In this document: in pieces, positions 34,128 to 44,792 of the stretch
Layout of the letters: every line of letters begins with the position of its first letter
Position numbering within the stretch: the stretch's first letter is position 1
NCBI RefSeq assembly: GCF_040214835.1
Contig: NZ_CP157874.1
Span: forward strand, 3,414,001-3,478,000
Direction of reading: 5' to 3'
From: Pseudomonas asiatica
GTDB lineage: Bacteria; Pseudomonadota; Gammaproteobacteria; Pseudomonadales; Pseudomonadaceae
Length of the DNA: 64,000 nucleotides
Position numbers and translations under genes: made by a program
The notes under the pieces: generated by a model
Told to the model about the DNA's origin: nothing
Databases searched by the model: none
The model's input: the letters and a program-made list of their open reading frames with translations, nothing else

Positions 34128-35015
34128 TCACCCCACCTCTTGCAGGCCAACACACAACTCCAGAAACCGCGCCGCAGCCCGCGACGGGGTGGCTGCATGC
34201 GGCACCAGAATGGAAAACCGCCGCACCAACGCCTGCGGCACAACCTGCAACCGCTGCAACGCCCCATCCTCATGCCGGATCGACATCGCCGACACAAAAC
34301 CAATCCCCATCCCGGCCCGCACTGCCTCCTTCACCCCCTCCACCCCGGCAATCTCCAGCGCCACGCGCATCGCCACGCCACTGCGGGCAAATGCCCGCTC
34401 GACGATCTGCCGCACACCCGAGCCGCTCTCGCGTAATACCAACGGGTAAGCGCCCAGCGACGCCAGCGTCTGTCGGTCACTGCCAGCCAGCGGATGACCA
34501 CGCGGCACGATGGCCACGATCTCGTCCTCCCGCCACGCCGTCACCGCCGTGCCCAATGGCAGTTCCTGCCCAGGCGGCCCTTCGATCAGGGCGATATCGA
34601 CGCTGTCCAGCGCAGCGACGATTTCTGCCGTATTGCCGTTGGAAGTGCTCACCAGCACCTCCGGGTAGCGGGCATGGAAATCGGCAATCAGGTAAGGCAG
34701 CAGGTAGCTGGCCGGCGTGGTACTGGCGCCGATGCGCAAGGTACCGCGCTCCAACCCGCGCATGGCCTCGCGCAATGCCTGGGCCTGACGGAAGGTTTCG
34801 CGCAGGCGCTCGGCATGGGCCAGCAATTGCTCGCCGGCTGCTGTCAGCCGCACACCACGGCCGGCGCGCTGATAAAGCGGCTCGCCAAAGGCCTCCTGCA
34901 GCAGCTTGAGCTGGCCAGACACCGCCGGCTGCGACAAATGCAGGGCCTGGGCCGCATGGCTGATGTTGCCGTGCTCGGCGACGGTGGCGAACGTTATCAG
35001 TTGTTCTGGTGTCAT
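34128..35015 (-). CDS. LysR-family regulator (YeiE/CysB-like)
   Basis: The 295-residue LysR protein has an N-terminal HTH ('MTPEQLITFATVAEHGNISH', 'ALHLSQPAVSGQLKLLQEAF') and a periplasmic-binding-like effector domain. It is divergent from a YeiH-type transporter gene, the usual pairing of this LysR subgroup. It probably controls that gene. Confidence 0.92.
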   Translation of the reverse strand: MTPEQLITFATVAEHGNISHAAQALHLSQPAVSGQLKLLQEAFGEPLYQRAGRGVRLTAAGEQLLAHAERLRETFRQAQALREAMRGLERGTLRIGASTTPASYLLPYLIADFHARYPEVLVSTSNGNTAEIVAALDSVDIALIEGPPGQELPLGTAVTAWREDEIVAIVPRGHPLAGSDRQTLASLGAYPLVLRESGSGVRQIVERAFARSGVAMRVALEIAGVEGVKEAVRAGMGIGFVSAMSIRHEDGALQRLQVVPQALVRRFSILVPHAATPSRAAARFLELCVGLQEVG

Positions 35016-35066
35016 GAATGAAAAGTATCAGCTAAACGGATATTTGCCATCCTAAATTACGATTTT

Positions 35067-35080
35067 TTATAAGCTTATAA
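35067..35080. promoter_or_regulatory. Perfect palindrome TTATAAGCTTATAA in the LysR-YeiH divergent region
   Basis: A 14-bp perfect palindrome lies between the divergent genes, 47 bp before the YeiH start. By position it is a candidate LysR operator. Confidence 0.5.
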
Positions 35081-35126
35081 CCAGATTAACGTAAGCCATA
35101 TCGAAACACCTTTCCGGAGGACTCAC

Positions 35127-36188
35127 ATGGCCACGGCTCCGTCCAACCCCGCCTTTGCACCTACCCTCTCTACCCGAGGGCGGCTCAATGGCATTCTGTT
35201 CGTCGCGCTGTTCGCGCTTGCGGTCACCCAGCTGGCCGCCCTGCCCGCCATCGCCAATCTGGGTATCAGCCCGCTGATCGTCGGTATCGTCGCCGGTGCG
35301 CTTTACGGCAATGCACTGCGTGACGGTGTACCAGCAAGCTGGGCGGCGGGTATCAACTTTTCCGCCCGCGGCCTGCTGCGCATTGCTGTGGCCTTCTTCG
35401 GCCTGCGGGTAAGCCTGCAGGAAATTGCCGAAGTCGGCTGGTCCGGGCTCATCGTGTCGTTGCTGGTGGTGTCCAGCACCCTGCTGATCGGCCTGTGGTG
35501 CGGCATGAAGCTGTTCAAGCTGGACCGCGATACCGCCTTGCTGACCGCGGCCGGCAGCGCCATCTGCGGCGCCGCCGCGGTTCTGGCCTTCGAGTCGGCG
35601 CTGCGCAGTGCACCGCACAAAAGCGCCATGGCGGTTGGTAGCGTGGTGCTGTTCGGCACCCTGTCGATGTTCCTCTACCCATTGGCGATCAATGCCGGCT
35701 GGCTGCACCTGGACACCATGGGCGCCGGGTTGTTCCTGGGTGGCACCATTCACGAGGTGGCCCAGGTGGTCGGTGCGGCCAGCAACATCAGCCCCGAGGC
35801 CACGCATATCGCCACCATCGTCAAGATGACCCGGGTGATGCTGCTGGTACCGGTGCTGCTGGTGGTGGGCCTTTGGATCAGCCGCGCGCGCCAGCCGGGC
35901 CAGGCACAGGGCAACGGGCGCATCGCCATGCCCTGGTTCGCCTTCGGCTTCCTCGCGCTGGTGCTGGTGAATTCGCTGCAGGTGTTGCCGGGCAGCGTGA
36001 CGCAGGCGGTCAACAGCCTGGATACCTTCGCCCTGACCATGGCCATGACCGCGCTGGGGATGGAGACGCGCCTCAGCCAGATTCGCCAGGCCGGGCCGCG
36101 GGCGCTGGCCACCGGGGCGCTTCTCAACCTCTGGCTGGTGTTTGGTGGCGTGGCGATTACCCTGGGTGTGCAGAAGCTGTTGGGATGA
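35127..36188 (+). CDS. YeiH-family putative sulfate exporter
   Basis: The 353-residue protein has about ten membrane helices. Conserved YeiH/UPF0324 segments are 'RGLLRIAVAFFGLRVSLQEI', 'AAGSAICGAAAVLAFESAL' and 'GGTIHEVAQVVGAASNISPE'. The family is annotated as sulfate/sulfonate exporters, but direct evidence is thin. TCCGGAGG precedes the start. Divergent LysR control is likely. Confidence 0.88.
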   Translation: MATAPSNPAFAPTLSTRGRLNGILFVALFALAVTQLAALPAIANLGISPLIVGIVAGALYGNALRDGVPASWAAGINFSARGLLRIAVAFFGLRVSLQEIAEVGWSGLIVSLLVVSSTLLIGLWCGMKLFKLDRDTALLTAAGSAICGAAAVLAFESALRSAPHKSAMAVGSVVLFGTLSMFLYPLAINAGWLHLDTMGAGLFLGGTIHEVAQVVGAASNISPEATHIATIVKMTRVMLLVPVLLVVGLWISRARQPGQAQGNGRIAMPWFAFGFLALVLVNSLQVLPGSVTQAVNSLDTFALTMAMTALGMETRLSQIRQAGPRALATGALLNLWLVFGGVAITLGVQKLLG

Positions 36189-36192
36189 CTTG

Positions 36193-36305
36193 AGACCGAG
36201 TCGCCTGCTTCGCGGGTAAACCCGCTCCCACAGGTATCGCGCTGCTTTCGGAACCTGCGCCGTACCTGTGGGAGCGGGTTTACCCGCGAAGCAGGCGGCT
36301 CGGTC
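36193..36305. repeat. Inverted REP pair with extended arms
   Basis: The REP cores are extended by a 'gaccgagtcgcctgcttcgc' / 'gcgaagcaggcggctcggtc' outer stem, so the two arms pair over more than 40 bp with few mismatches. Confidence 0.92.
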
Positions 36306-36400
36306 TGATGAGGTTTTTGTTGCCCCCCCTCGTTGCCGTCCACATTTCTCGGTATGGTGTTGTCAAAGAAGGATGTTTTACCCGCACAGGAAAGACTTAG

Positions 36401-37774
36401 ATGCCTCAACGCAATGTCATCAATGCATCCGTCAGCCCCAAAGGCAGCCTGGAGACGCTGTCACAACGTGAAGTGCAGCAACTGAGTGAAGTCGGTACCG
36501 GTAGCCTTTACACCCTGTTCCGCCAGTGCGCCCTGGCCATCCTCAACACCGGCGCCCATGTCGACAATGCCAAGACCATCCTCGAGGCCTATCAGGACTT
36601 CGAGGTGCGTATTCATCAACAGGACCGCGGCGTGCGCCTGGAGCTGCTGAATGCCCCGGCAGACGCCTTCGTCGATGGCGAAATGATCGCCAGCACCCGT
36701 GAAATGCTGTTCAGCGCCCTGCGCGACATCGTCTACACCGAAAGCGAGCTGGCCAGCCAGCGCATCGACCTGGAAAGCTCCCAGGGCATCACCGACTATG
36801 TCTTCCACCTGCTGCGCAACGCTCGCACCCTGCGCCCGGGCGTGGAGCCGAAGATGGTAGTGTGCTGGGGTGGCCATTCGATCAGCAGCGAGGAATACCA
36901 ATACACCAAGAAGGTCGGCCACGAGCTGGGCCTGCGCAAGCTGGATGTGTGCACCGGCTGCGGCCCGGGTGTGATGAAGGGCCCGATGAAGGGCGCCACC
37001 ATTGCCCACGCCAAACAACGAATGCACGGCAGCCGCTACCTGGGCCTGACCGAGCCGGGCATCATCGCCGCCGAAGCGCCCAACCCGATCGTCAACGAAC
37101 TGGTGATCCTGCCGGACATCGAGAAGCGCCTGGAAGCCTTCGTCCGTGTCGGCCACGGCATCATCATCTTCCCGGGTGGTGCCGGCACGGCCGAGGAGTT
37201 CCTCTACCTGCTGGGCATCCTCATGCACCCGGACAACCAGAACCTGCCGTTCCCGGTGGTACTCACCGGCCCGCGCAGTGCCGAGCCGTACCTGCAACAG
37301 TTGCACGCGTTCGTCGGCGCCACCCTGGGTGAAGCGGCGCATCGCTTGTACGAGATCATCATCGATGACCCGGCGGAAGTTGCCCGGCACATGGTCGAAG
37401 GGCTCAAGGCGGTGAAGCAGTTCCGCCGCGAGCGCAACGATGCCTTCCACTTCAACTGGCTGCTGAAGATCGAGGAGAGCTTCCAGCGCCCGTTCGACCC
37501 AACCCACCAGGCCATGGCCGACCTCGACCTGCGCCGCGAGCTGCCGGCGCACGAACTGGCCGCCAACCTGCGCCGGGCGTTTTCCGGCATCGTCGCCGGC
37601 AACGTGAAGGACAAGGGCATCCGCCTGATCGAGGAACACGGGCCGTATCAGATCCGTGGCGACAGCGCCGTGCTGGACCCACTGGGCCGGCTGTTGCAGG
37701 CGTTCGTCGACCAGCATCGGATGAAGTTGCCTGGCGGCGCGGCGTATGTACCGTGCTACCAGGTGGTGACCTGA
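36401..37774 (+). CDS. ppnN: Nucleotide 5'-monophosphate nucleosidase PpnN (LOG family)
   Basis: The 457-residue protein matches the length of E. coli PpnN/YgdH. It has the LOG motifs 'VCWGGHSISSEEY', 'CTGCGPGVMKGPMKGA' and P-G-G-A-G-T-A-E-E-F, plus the extra N- and C-terminal domains that distinguish PpnN from short LOG proteins. It cleaves nucleoside monophosphates to base and ribose-5-phosphate and, in E. coli, is controlled by (p)ppGpp. Confidence 0.93.
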   Translation: MPQRNVINASVSPKGSLETLSQREVQQLSEVGTGSLYTLFRQCALAILNTGAHVDNAKTILEAYQDFEVRIHQQDRGVRLELLNAPADAFVDGEMIASTREMLFSALRDIVYTESELASQRIDLESSQGITDYVFHLLRNARTLRPGVEPKMVVCWGGHSISSEEYQYTKKVGHELGLRKLDVCTGCGPGVMKGPMKGATIAHAKQRMHGSRYLGLTEPGIIAAEAPNPIVNELVILPDIEKRLEAFVRVGHGIIIFPGGAGTAEEFLYLLGILMHPDNQNLPFPVVLTGPRSAEPYLQQLHAFVGATLGEAAHRLYEIIIDDPAEVARHMVEGLKAVKQFRRERNDAFHFNWLLKIEESFQRPFDPTHQAMADLDLRRELPAHELAANLRRAFSGIVAGNVKDKGIRLIEEHGPYQIRGDSAVLDPLGRLLQAFVDQHRMKLPGGAAYVPCYQVVT

Positions 37775-37801
37775 TTCGCCATTCTTGTTGTTGCTTCGGC
37801 A

Positions 37802-37843
37802 TTTGCTTCTAAGCGCGCGATAGTTCAGGCGCTTAGAAGCAAA
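37802..37843. terminator. Long hairpin between convergent genes
   Basis: TTTGCTTCTAAGCGC (37802-37816) and GCGCTTAGAAGCAAA (37829-37843) form a perfect 15-bp stem with a 12-nt loop. The terminal A/U pairs give a short T tract on each strand only within the stem. It probably serves as a two-way transcript end for ppnN and the diguanylate cyclase gene. Confidence 0.6.
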
Positions 37844-37862
37844 AGCAAAGGCAAAACTGCTA

Positions 37863-39026
37863 CTAACTGAGGTCGGCCATCGGCCGTTCGACGAAGCGGA
37901 TGCTGTCGCGCCCACCGCGCTTGGACTGGTACAAGGCGACATCCCCCTGCTCGATCAAGGCCGCAAGGCTCGTCGGCGGTTGGTCGAACAAGTTGGCGCC
38001 GATGCTCAAGGTGACCGGCTGCGGCGTAGGTACCGTCTTGCTGGCATACTGCTGGAACTGCTCGCGCAGCAGTCCACCCAGCTCCATGACCCGCTCGCTG
38101 CTCGCACCACACAGCAGAATGACGAACTCATCACCGCCCAGCCGCGCCGCCAGCGAGCGCTCGGGCAACACCGTGCGAATCATCTCGCTCAGGGCAATCA
38201 GCAAGCGGTCCCCTGCAACATGCCCGTGCAGGTCGTTGACCAGCTTGAAGTTGTCGATGTCGATCAGTAGCAAGGCCCCGGGCTGCGCCGAATGCACTGC
38301 CTTGAAGAAAGGCCCCGCCCGCACCTCCAGTGCACGCCGGTTGTACAGCGCCGTCAACGGGTCACGGGCCGCCAGGCGGGCGATCCGCTCCTCGCGCCGG
38401 TAGCGCACGGTGCCGGTCATCGACAAGGCAATCAGCATGATCGCCATCGCACCTTCGACTAACGAAACCTGAATGATCAGCCCGCCGAAGGTGGCCAGGT
38501 CAATCAGCGTACCCGGTGTGATCGCAATGATCGCCTTGGCCACATAGAACAACCCATGCGCCAGCAACACATAGCGCAACTGCACCGCGCCAACACTCAA
38601 CGACTTGCCATGCGGCCGCAACAGCCAGCTGGCCTTGAGCGTCAACAGCGCCACCAGCAACGAGTTGACCATCAGCATCACCTTCGACCACTGCGGCCCA
38701 ACAGGCATCAGCAGCAAGGCAAACCACACCAGCACGACCGATAACCAGATACGCGACAGCCGCACCTGGGTGAAGCGCAACACCCCCATCAGGAAGAACC
38801 AGTGCGCCACCACCAGCAAGCCGTTGGCGAACCAGATACCGATCAGCAACAAACCGATGCCGCGCAGCAAGGCCAGGGTGGAACCAATCGTGATGGTGGC
38901 AAAGCCTGCGCTCCAGAACAGCAGCGACGGCTCGCGTACGCTGCGCCACTCGATCGCCAGGTACAACGCAGCCGCGGCAGCCAGGGCGATCGAGATAGTG
39001 AGCATCGTGGGTGGATCAAGCGCCAT
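37863..39026 (-). CDS. Membrane-bound diguanylate cyclase
   Basis: The 387-residue protein has about six or seven N-terminal membrane helices (residues 1-205) and a C-terminal GGDEF domain with the intact site A-R-L-G-G-D-E-F. The RxxD inhibitory site usually five residues earlier is missing (PERS there), so product inhibition may be weak. It should make cyclic di-GMP; the input signal is unknown. The start at 39026 is the longest supported by the membrane helices. Confidence 0.9.
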   Translation of the reverse strand: MALDPPTMLTISIALAAAAALYLAIEWRSVREPSLLFWSAGFATITIGSTLALLRGIGLLLIGIWFANGLLVVAHWFFLMGVLRFTQVRLSRIWLSVVLVWFALLLMPVGPQWSKVMLMVNSLLVALLTLKASWLLRPHGKSLSVGAVQLRYVLLAHGLFYVAKAIIAITPGTLIDLATFGGLIIQVSLVEGAMAIMLIALSMTGTVRYRREERIARLAARDPLTALYNRRALEVRAGPFFKAVHSAQPGALLLIDIDNFKLVNDLHGHVAGDRLLIALSEMIRTVLPERSLAARLGGDEFVILLCGASSERVMELGGLLREQFQQYASKTVPTPQPVTLSIGANLFDQPPTSLAALIEQGDVALYQSKRGGRDSIRFVERPMADLS

Positions 39027-39156
39027 GAACGGTTTGGCCTATCTGGTTGACGAGGAAAAGGCCCGATTGTATGCGCTCGTGATGACTTTTCAGAGGAGCC
39101 TCACACCACCAGCCTGCAAATGATAGCCCAGCCCTGGCCAATACCCGTGCGAGTGA

Positions 39157-39171
39157 ATGTCATATTGACAT
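39157..39171. other. Palindrome ATGTCA-TAT-TGACAT in a 286-bp intergenic region
   Basis: A perfect 6-3-6 inverted repeat lies about 140 bp upstream of the glycine-zipper gene. It could be an operator; no regulator can be named. The rest of the gap between 39027 and 39312 shows nothing clear. Confidence 0.35.
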
Positions 39172-39312
39172 CAGCCTGTCATTTGCACCACAAAAACCGC
39201 TGTCGTTATGACAACACACCAGCGCAACACGCCCATCTGCAAGGGCTGCCCAGCTGGCACGAAAGCTGAACCATTCTCTTTCGCCACTACCTGCCTTGCG
39301 GAAATAACCATC

Positions 39313-39660
39313 ATGAAAAATATCCTCCTCCCTCTGGCGATGTCCCTGTCCATCGCCCTGCCCGCCTGCGCCGACGAGGTGCTCTCGGAAAGCCCCGACA
39401 ACACGGTGGGCTATGGCGCCGGCGGCGTCAGCGGCCTGATGGTTGGCGCCGCGCTCGGTGGCCCGTTCGGCGCCATCGCCGGTGCAGCCCTGGGTGCATT
39501 TGGCGGCGCCGCCGTGCAACAAGGCAGCGGGCACAGCGACGCGGCCTACGTGGTACGCCATGACGACGGCAATACCCAGCGTTATCGCTCGCCCAATGCC
39601 CGCTTCAAGCCCGGTGATCAGGTGCAGGTGAGTGGTATTCGCCTGGCCCCGGCGCAGTAA
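39313..39660 (+). CDS. Small exported glycine-zipper protein
   Basis: The 115-residue protein has a signal peptide ending near ALPACADE. A glycine-rich hydrophobic stretch follows ('GYGAGGVSGLMVGAALGGPF', 'GAIAGAALGAFGGAAVQQG'), as in glycine-zipper outer-membrane or periplasmic proteins. A hydrophilic tail ends 'FKPGDQVQVSGIRLAPAQ'. The Cys in 'PACADE' is not a clear lipobox. Function unknown; related proteins are often envelope-stress linked. Confidence 0.75.
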   Translation: MKNILLPLAMSLSIALPACADEVLSESPDNTVGYGAGGVSGLMVGAALGGPFGAIAGAALGAFGGAAVQQGSGHSDAAYVVRHDDGNTQRYRSPNARFKPGDQVQVSGIRLAPAQ

Positions 39661-40252
39661 GCCGTTGCCCGGACAAAAAGCTCACCAGTTGCCGCCCATG
39701 TTGTCGGCCATGGGCCTGTGCTACCTGGGGCTGGGCATTGCCTTTGTCCACGATGTCAGTGTGGCCGGGGCTGGCCAGCAGGTGGTGCTGGGCTCGCTGT
39801 GGGTGTTCGCCAGTGCGGTGACCTACGCGCTGTATTACTCCGGCACCGGAATGATGCTCAAGCGCATGGGCTCGATGCGCCTGGCCGGGCTGTGCGGTAC
39901 TGCGTACTCGCTGATGGTGCTGGCGCATTACCTGGTGGTGGCACCGGTCGGGCAGTTGTGGGAGTTGCCAGGCGCAGTGTGGGCCAATGCCGGGTTGATG
40001 GCGGTGTTTTCCACGGTGTTGCCGATCTACTGGGTGGCGCTGGCGATACAGCGCCTGGGGCCGACCCATACTGCCGCGGTGGGCAACCTGGGGCCGGTGC
40101 TGACGGTGCTGGCATCGTGGGCGATCCTGAGCGAGGAGATTTCGCTGTATCAGGTCGTCGGGTTGGCGGTGGTGCTGTTTGCGGTGTCGCGGCTCAAGCC
40201 GCGGGGCAAACAGGAAACAAAGGTGGCTGAGGCCAAAGGTGCAGCAGCCTGA
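39632..40252 (+). pseudogene. EamA-family transporter remnant, N-terminal half missing
   Basis: The 206-codon frame matches only the second half of a ten-helix EamA/DMT transporter, from 'LPPMLSAMGLCYLGLGIAFV' (about 39686) to 'YQVVGLAVVLFAVSRLKPRG'. The first EamA repeat is absent. What lies upstream in frame is the end of the glycine-zipper gene. An internal ATG at 39698 has no clear ribosome site. The join between the two genes and the adjacent duplicated element at 40300 suggest deletion or recombination here. Confidence 0.75.
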
Positions 40253-40299
40253 CTGCGGTCACTGTGGGAGATTGCCCAGCCCTTTGGGCTGCGCTGTCG

Positions 40300-40466
40300 C
40301 ACAGATAACTGAATTCGCAAGCGATCCTCGTACCCTGTGGGAGCGGCTTTAGCCGCGAAGAATCCAACGCGGTGCATGGCACCGGCTGCGCCGGTGTTCG
40401 CGGCTAAAGCCGCTCCCACAGGGTCCCTGCTAATTCAATGAGTCATGTGCAGTTCTATGAGAGCGG
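40300..40466. repeat. Right copy of the 167-bp duplicated REP-containing element
   Basis: This stretch matches 1-167 with three mismatches. Similarity stops at 40466, where a second-family REP begins; in the left copy a first-family REP begins at the same point. Confidence 0.9.
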
Positions 40467-40571
40467 CCTTGCGTCGCGAAAGGGCTGCAGAGCAGCCCCG
40501 GCAATTTTGGTAGCAACACCAACGTCTGGGGCCGCTTTGCGGCCCTTTCGCGACACAAGGCCGCTCCCACA
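40459..40571. repeat. Inverted REP pair, second family
   Basis: Inverted 'gagcggccttgcgtcgcgaa' / 'ttcgcgacacaaggccgctc' REPs with 'gggctgcagagcagcccc' and 'ggggccgctttgcggccc' hairpins lie between the truncated transporter and pssA. Confidence 0.9.
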
Positions 40572-40588
40572 AAAACGCTTGAATTCCC

Positions 40589-41917
40589 TCAGAGCACCCG
40601 CTTGATCAGCGGCTCCAGCCGGCTATAGCGCAGCCGCCGCAGGAACTTGCGCACTTCCTTGGGGTGCTCGGCCTTGACCCCCAACTCCTCTGCCGAGCCG
40701 ATCTTCGGCGCATGCCGGCGCAACTCGGTCAACTCTGCCTCCCGTGGCCCCAGCCATTGCCCTTGCGGGTCATCGATCAGCAGGCCGTTCTCCAGATCCA
40801 GGTTGAAGCCGCGCGGGTTCAGGTTGTTACCGGTCAGCAACGAATAGCGCTGGTCTACCCACACGCCCTTGGCATGAAAGGTATGCCCGGGGTCATTCCA
40901 GATCCGCACCTGCAGCTGGCCGCTGGCAATCGCAGCGTGGCGACGTCGGGTGAAGGCGCGCAGGTTGTCTTCGTACAGGTAGGGCAACGCACCGCTGGCA
41001 CTGAACGGCTCGCCGGGGGCGATATAGAAGTCGTTGGCCGTGCGGTCACCAACGATCAGCTCCACCCGCACGCCACGCGCCAGGGCATGGTCTAGCTCGC
41101 GCATCAGCACCCGGGGCGGGTTGAAATACGGCGTGCTGATGATGACCTGCGTGCGCGCCGCCGCCAGCAAGGCGCACAGTGCCCGGTTCAGCGGGTTGCC
41201 ACGGCCCACACCCAACAGCGGAATAACCCGCAGGCCCTGCCCCGCTGCGCTGGCCGGTGCCTCATAGGCCATGCGCCGCAGCCGCGCGCGCAAGCGCCGG
41301 ATGTCGCCGCGCAGGCTGCGGGTGGAGGGTGGCTCTGGCAGGTCGAGGCGCGGCGTGGCGGTGTGGTGCAGCAGGCGCCGCACCAGCCCGACCATCGCGT
41401 CGGCCAGCTCTGGTGACTGGAACAGGTGGTAGCGGTCCAGGCGGTAACGGTCGAAACGGTGCAGGTACACGTTGTTAAGGCTGGCGCCGGTGTAGATCAC
41501 GCAGTCGTCGATGATGCTGCCCTTCAGGTGCAACACGCCAAACAGCTCGCGGGTCTGCACCGGTACGCCATGGATGACGATGTCCAGCCCATGGTGCTGG
41601 CGCTGGGCCTGGTACCAGGCGGCATTACCCGGCTGGCGCCCGGCGCCCAGCAAGCCGCGGCGGGCACGGAACCAGTCGACCACGATGGTGATTTCCAGCC
41701 CCGGCCGCGCGGCCTTGGCCTGGTACAAGGCATCCAGCACTTCCTGGCCGGCCTCGTCTTCCTGCAGGTACAGCGCAACGATGACGATACGCCGGGTTGC
41801 GGCGCGGATGCGCTCGAGCAGGCAGGCGCGGTAGGCCTTGGCATCGGGCAGCACCTGTATCGACTCGGCCGACATGGCGTAGCCTGGCAATGCCGCCAGC
41901 ATGGTTTCGGGGTTCAC
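40589..41917 (-). CDS. pssA: CDP-diacylglycerol-serine O-phosphatidyltransferase (PLD superfamily)
   Basis: The 442-residue protein has two HxKx4D motifs: His130-Lys132-Asp137 ('HLKGSIIDD') and His348-Lys350-Asp355 ('HAKGVWVDQ'). Its length and the 'LLTGNNLNPRGFNLDLENGL' segment fit the gammaproteobacterial PssA type. It makes phosphatidylserine, the precursor of phosphatidylethanolamine. A Pseudomonas genome may also carry the unrelated membrane-type PssA, so a second phospholipase-D-like role is possible. Confidence 0.87.
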   Translation of the reverse strand: MNPETMLAALPGYAMSAESIQVLPDAKAYRACLLERIRAATRRIVIVALYLQEDEAGQEVLDALYQAKAARPGLEITIVVDWFRARRGLLGAGRQPGNAAWYQAQRQHHGLDIVIHGVPVQTRELFGVLHLKGSIIDDCVIYTGASLNNVYLHRFDRYRLDRYHLFQSPELADAMVGLVRRLLHHTATPRLDLPEPPSTRSLRGDIRRLRARLRRMAYEAPASAAGQGLRVIPLLGVGRGNPLNRALCALLAAARTQVIISTPYFNPPRVLMRELDHALARGVRVELIVGDRTANDFYIAPGEPFSASGALPYLYEDNLRAFTRRRHAAIASGQLQVRIWNDPGHTFHAKGVWVDQRYSLLTGNNLNPRGFNLDLENGLLIDDPQGQWLGPREAELTELRRHAPKIGSAEELGVKAEHPKEVRKFLRRLRYSRLEPLIKRVL

Positions 41918-41999
41918 GAACGATCACCTTCTGTGTGCAATCACTGTCGTGCATCAGCTTGCACAGGAAGATTGAAATGGTCCAGCCCCCGGAGAGCAT

Positions 42000-42121
42000 G
42001 GGGCTGCTTTGCAGCCCTGTCGCGACACAAGGCCGCTCCTACAGGTTCGGCGCCGCATGTGGATTCGGCGATGGCTTGTAGGAGCGGCCTTGTGTCGCGA
42101 TAGGGGCGCAAAGCGCCCCCA
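42000..42121. repeat. Inverted REP pair, second family
   Basis: Inverted 'ggccttgtgtcgcgataggg' type REPs lie between katG and pssA. Confidence 0.92.
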
Positions 42122-42133
42122 TTTCTGACGAAG

Positions 42134-44413
<2,280 letters not shown>

Positions 44414-44613
44414 TTATCCAGATTTCCGGTCTTTGCCAGGTGTTCTTTCAGCCGAGCGCGTGGGCTCGTGCTACCCCTCATCAGGTCTACACGGGGCTTG
44501 CGAAGCTGTCACGACGGGGTTGGTGCGGTCTTGCACGCAAGTGCTGACACGCCGCCCGCTCGCGGAATTCGCGGGGCCAGGGGAAAGACTAGCCGAGCTT
44601 GGACAGAGTTCTA

Positions 44614-44648
44614 ATAGAGTGGCTATTGAGGGGTGATAGGTTGGCTCT
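44614..44648. promoter_or_regulatory. Weak OxyR-like repeat upstream of katG
   Basis: ATAG-N5-CTAT and ATAG-N5-CTCT begin 22 bp apart, as OxyR contacts do. The inner spacing is N5 rather than the usual N7 and the site is over 220 bp from katG, so this is tentative. The rest of the 44393-44792 gap holds a REP pair and no gene. Confidence 0.25.
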
Positions 44649-44658
44649 GTCAGCCTTC

Positions 44659-44764
44659 CTGTGCCGGCCTCTTCGCGGGTAAACCCGCTCCCACAGGTAC
44701 GGTACAGCCCTCAAGACCTGTGGTGATCCTGTGGGAGCGGGTTTACCCGCGAAGAGGCCGGCAC
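44659..44764. repeat. Inverted REP pair
   Basis: Inverted 'gtgccggcctcttcgcgggt' / 'acccgcgaagaggccggcac' REPs lie just before the LysR gene. Confidence 0.93.
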
Positions 44765-44792
44765 ATCCATACAAGGCAACCAGGCTGGCCAC

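Noticed and set aside
44614..44648. OxyR site as a confident call for katG
   Set aside because: The 22-bp period is right but the inner spacing is N5 rather than N7 and the distance to katG is large, so it is kept only as a low-confidence feature.
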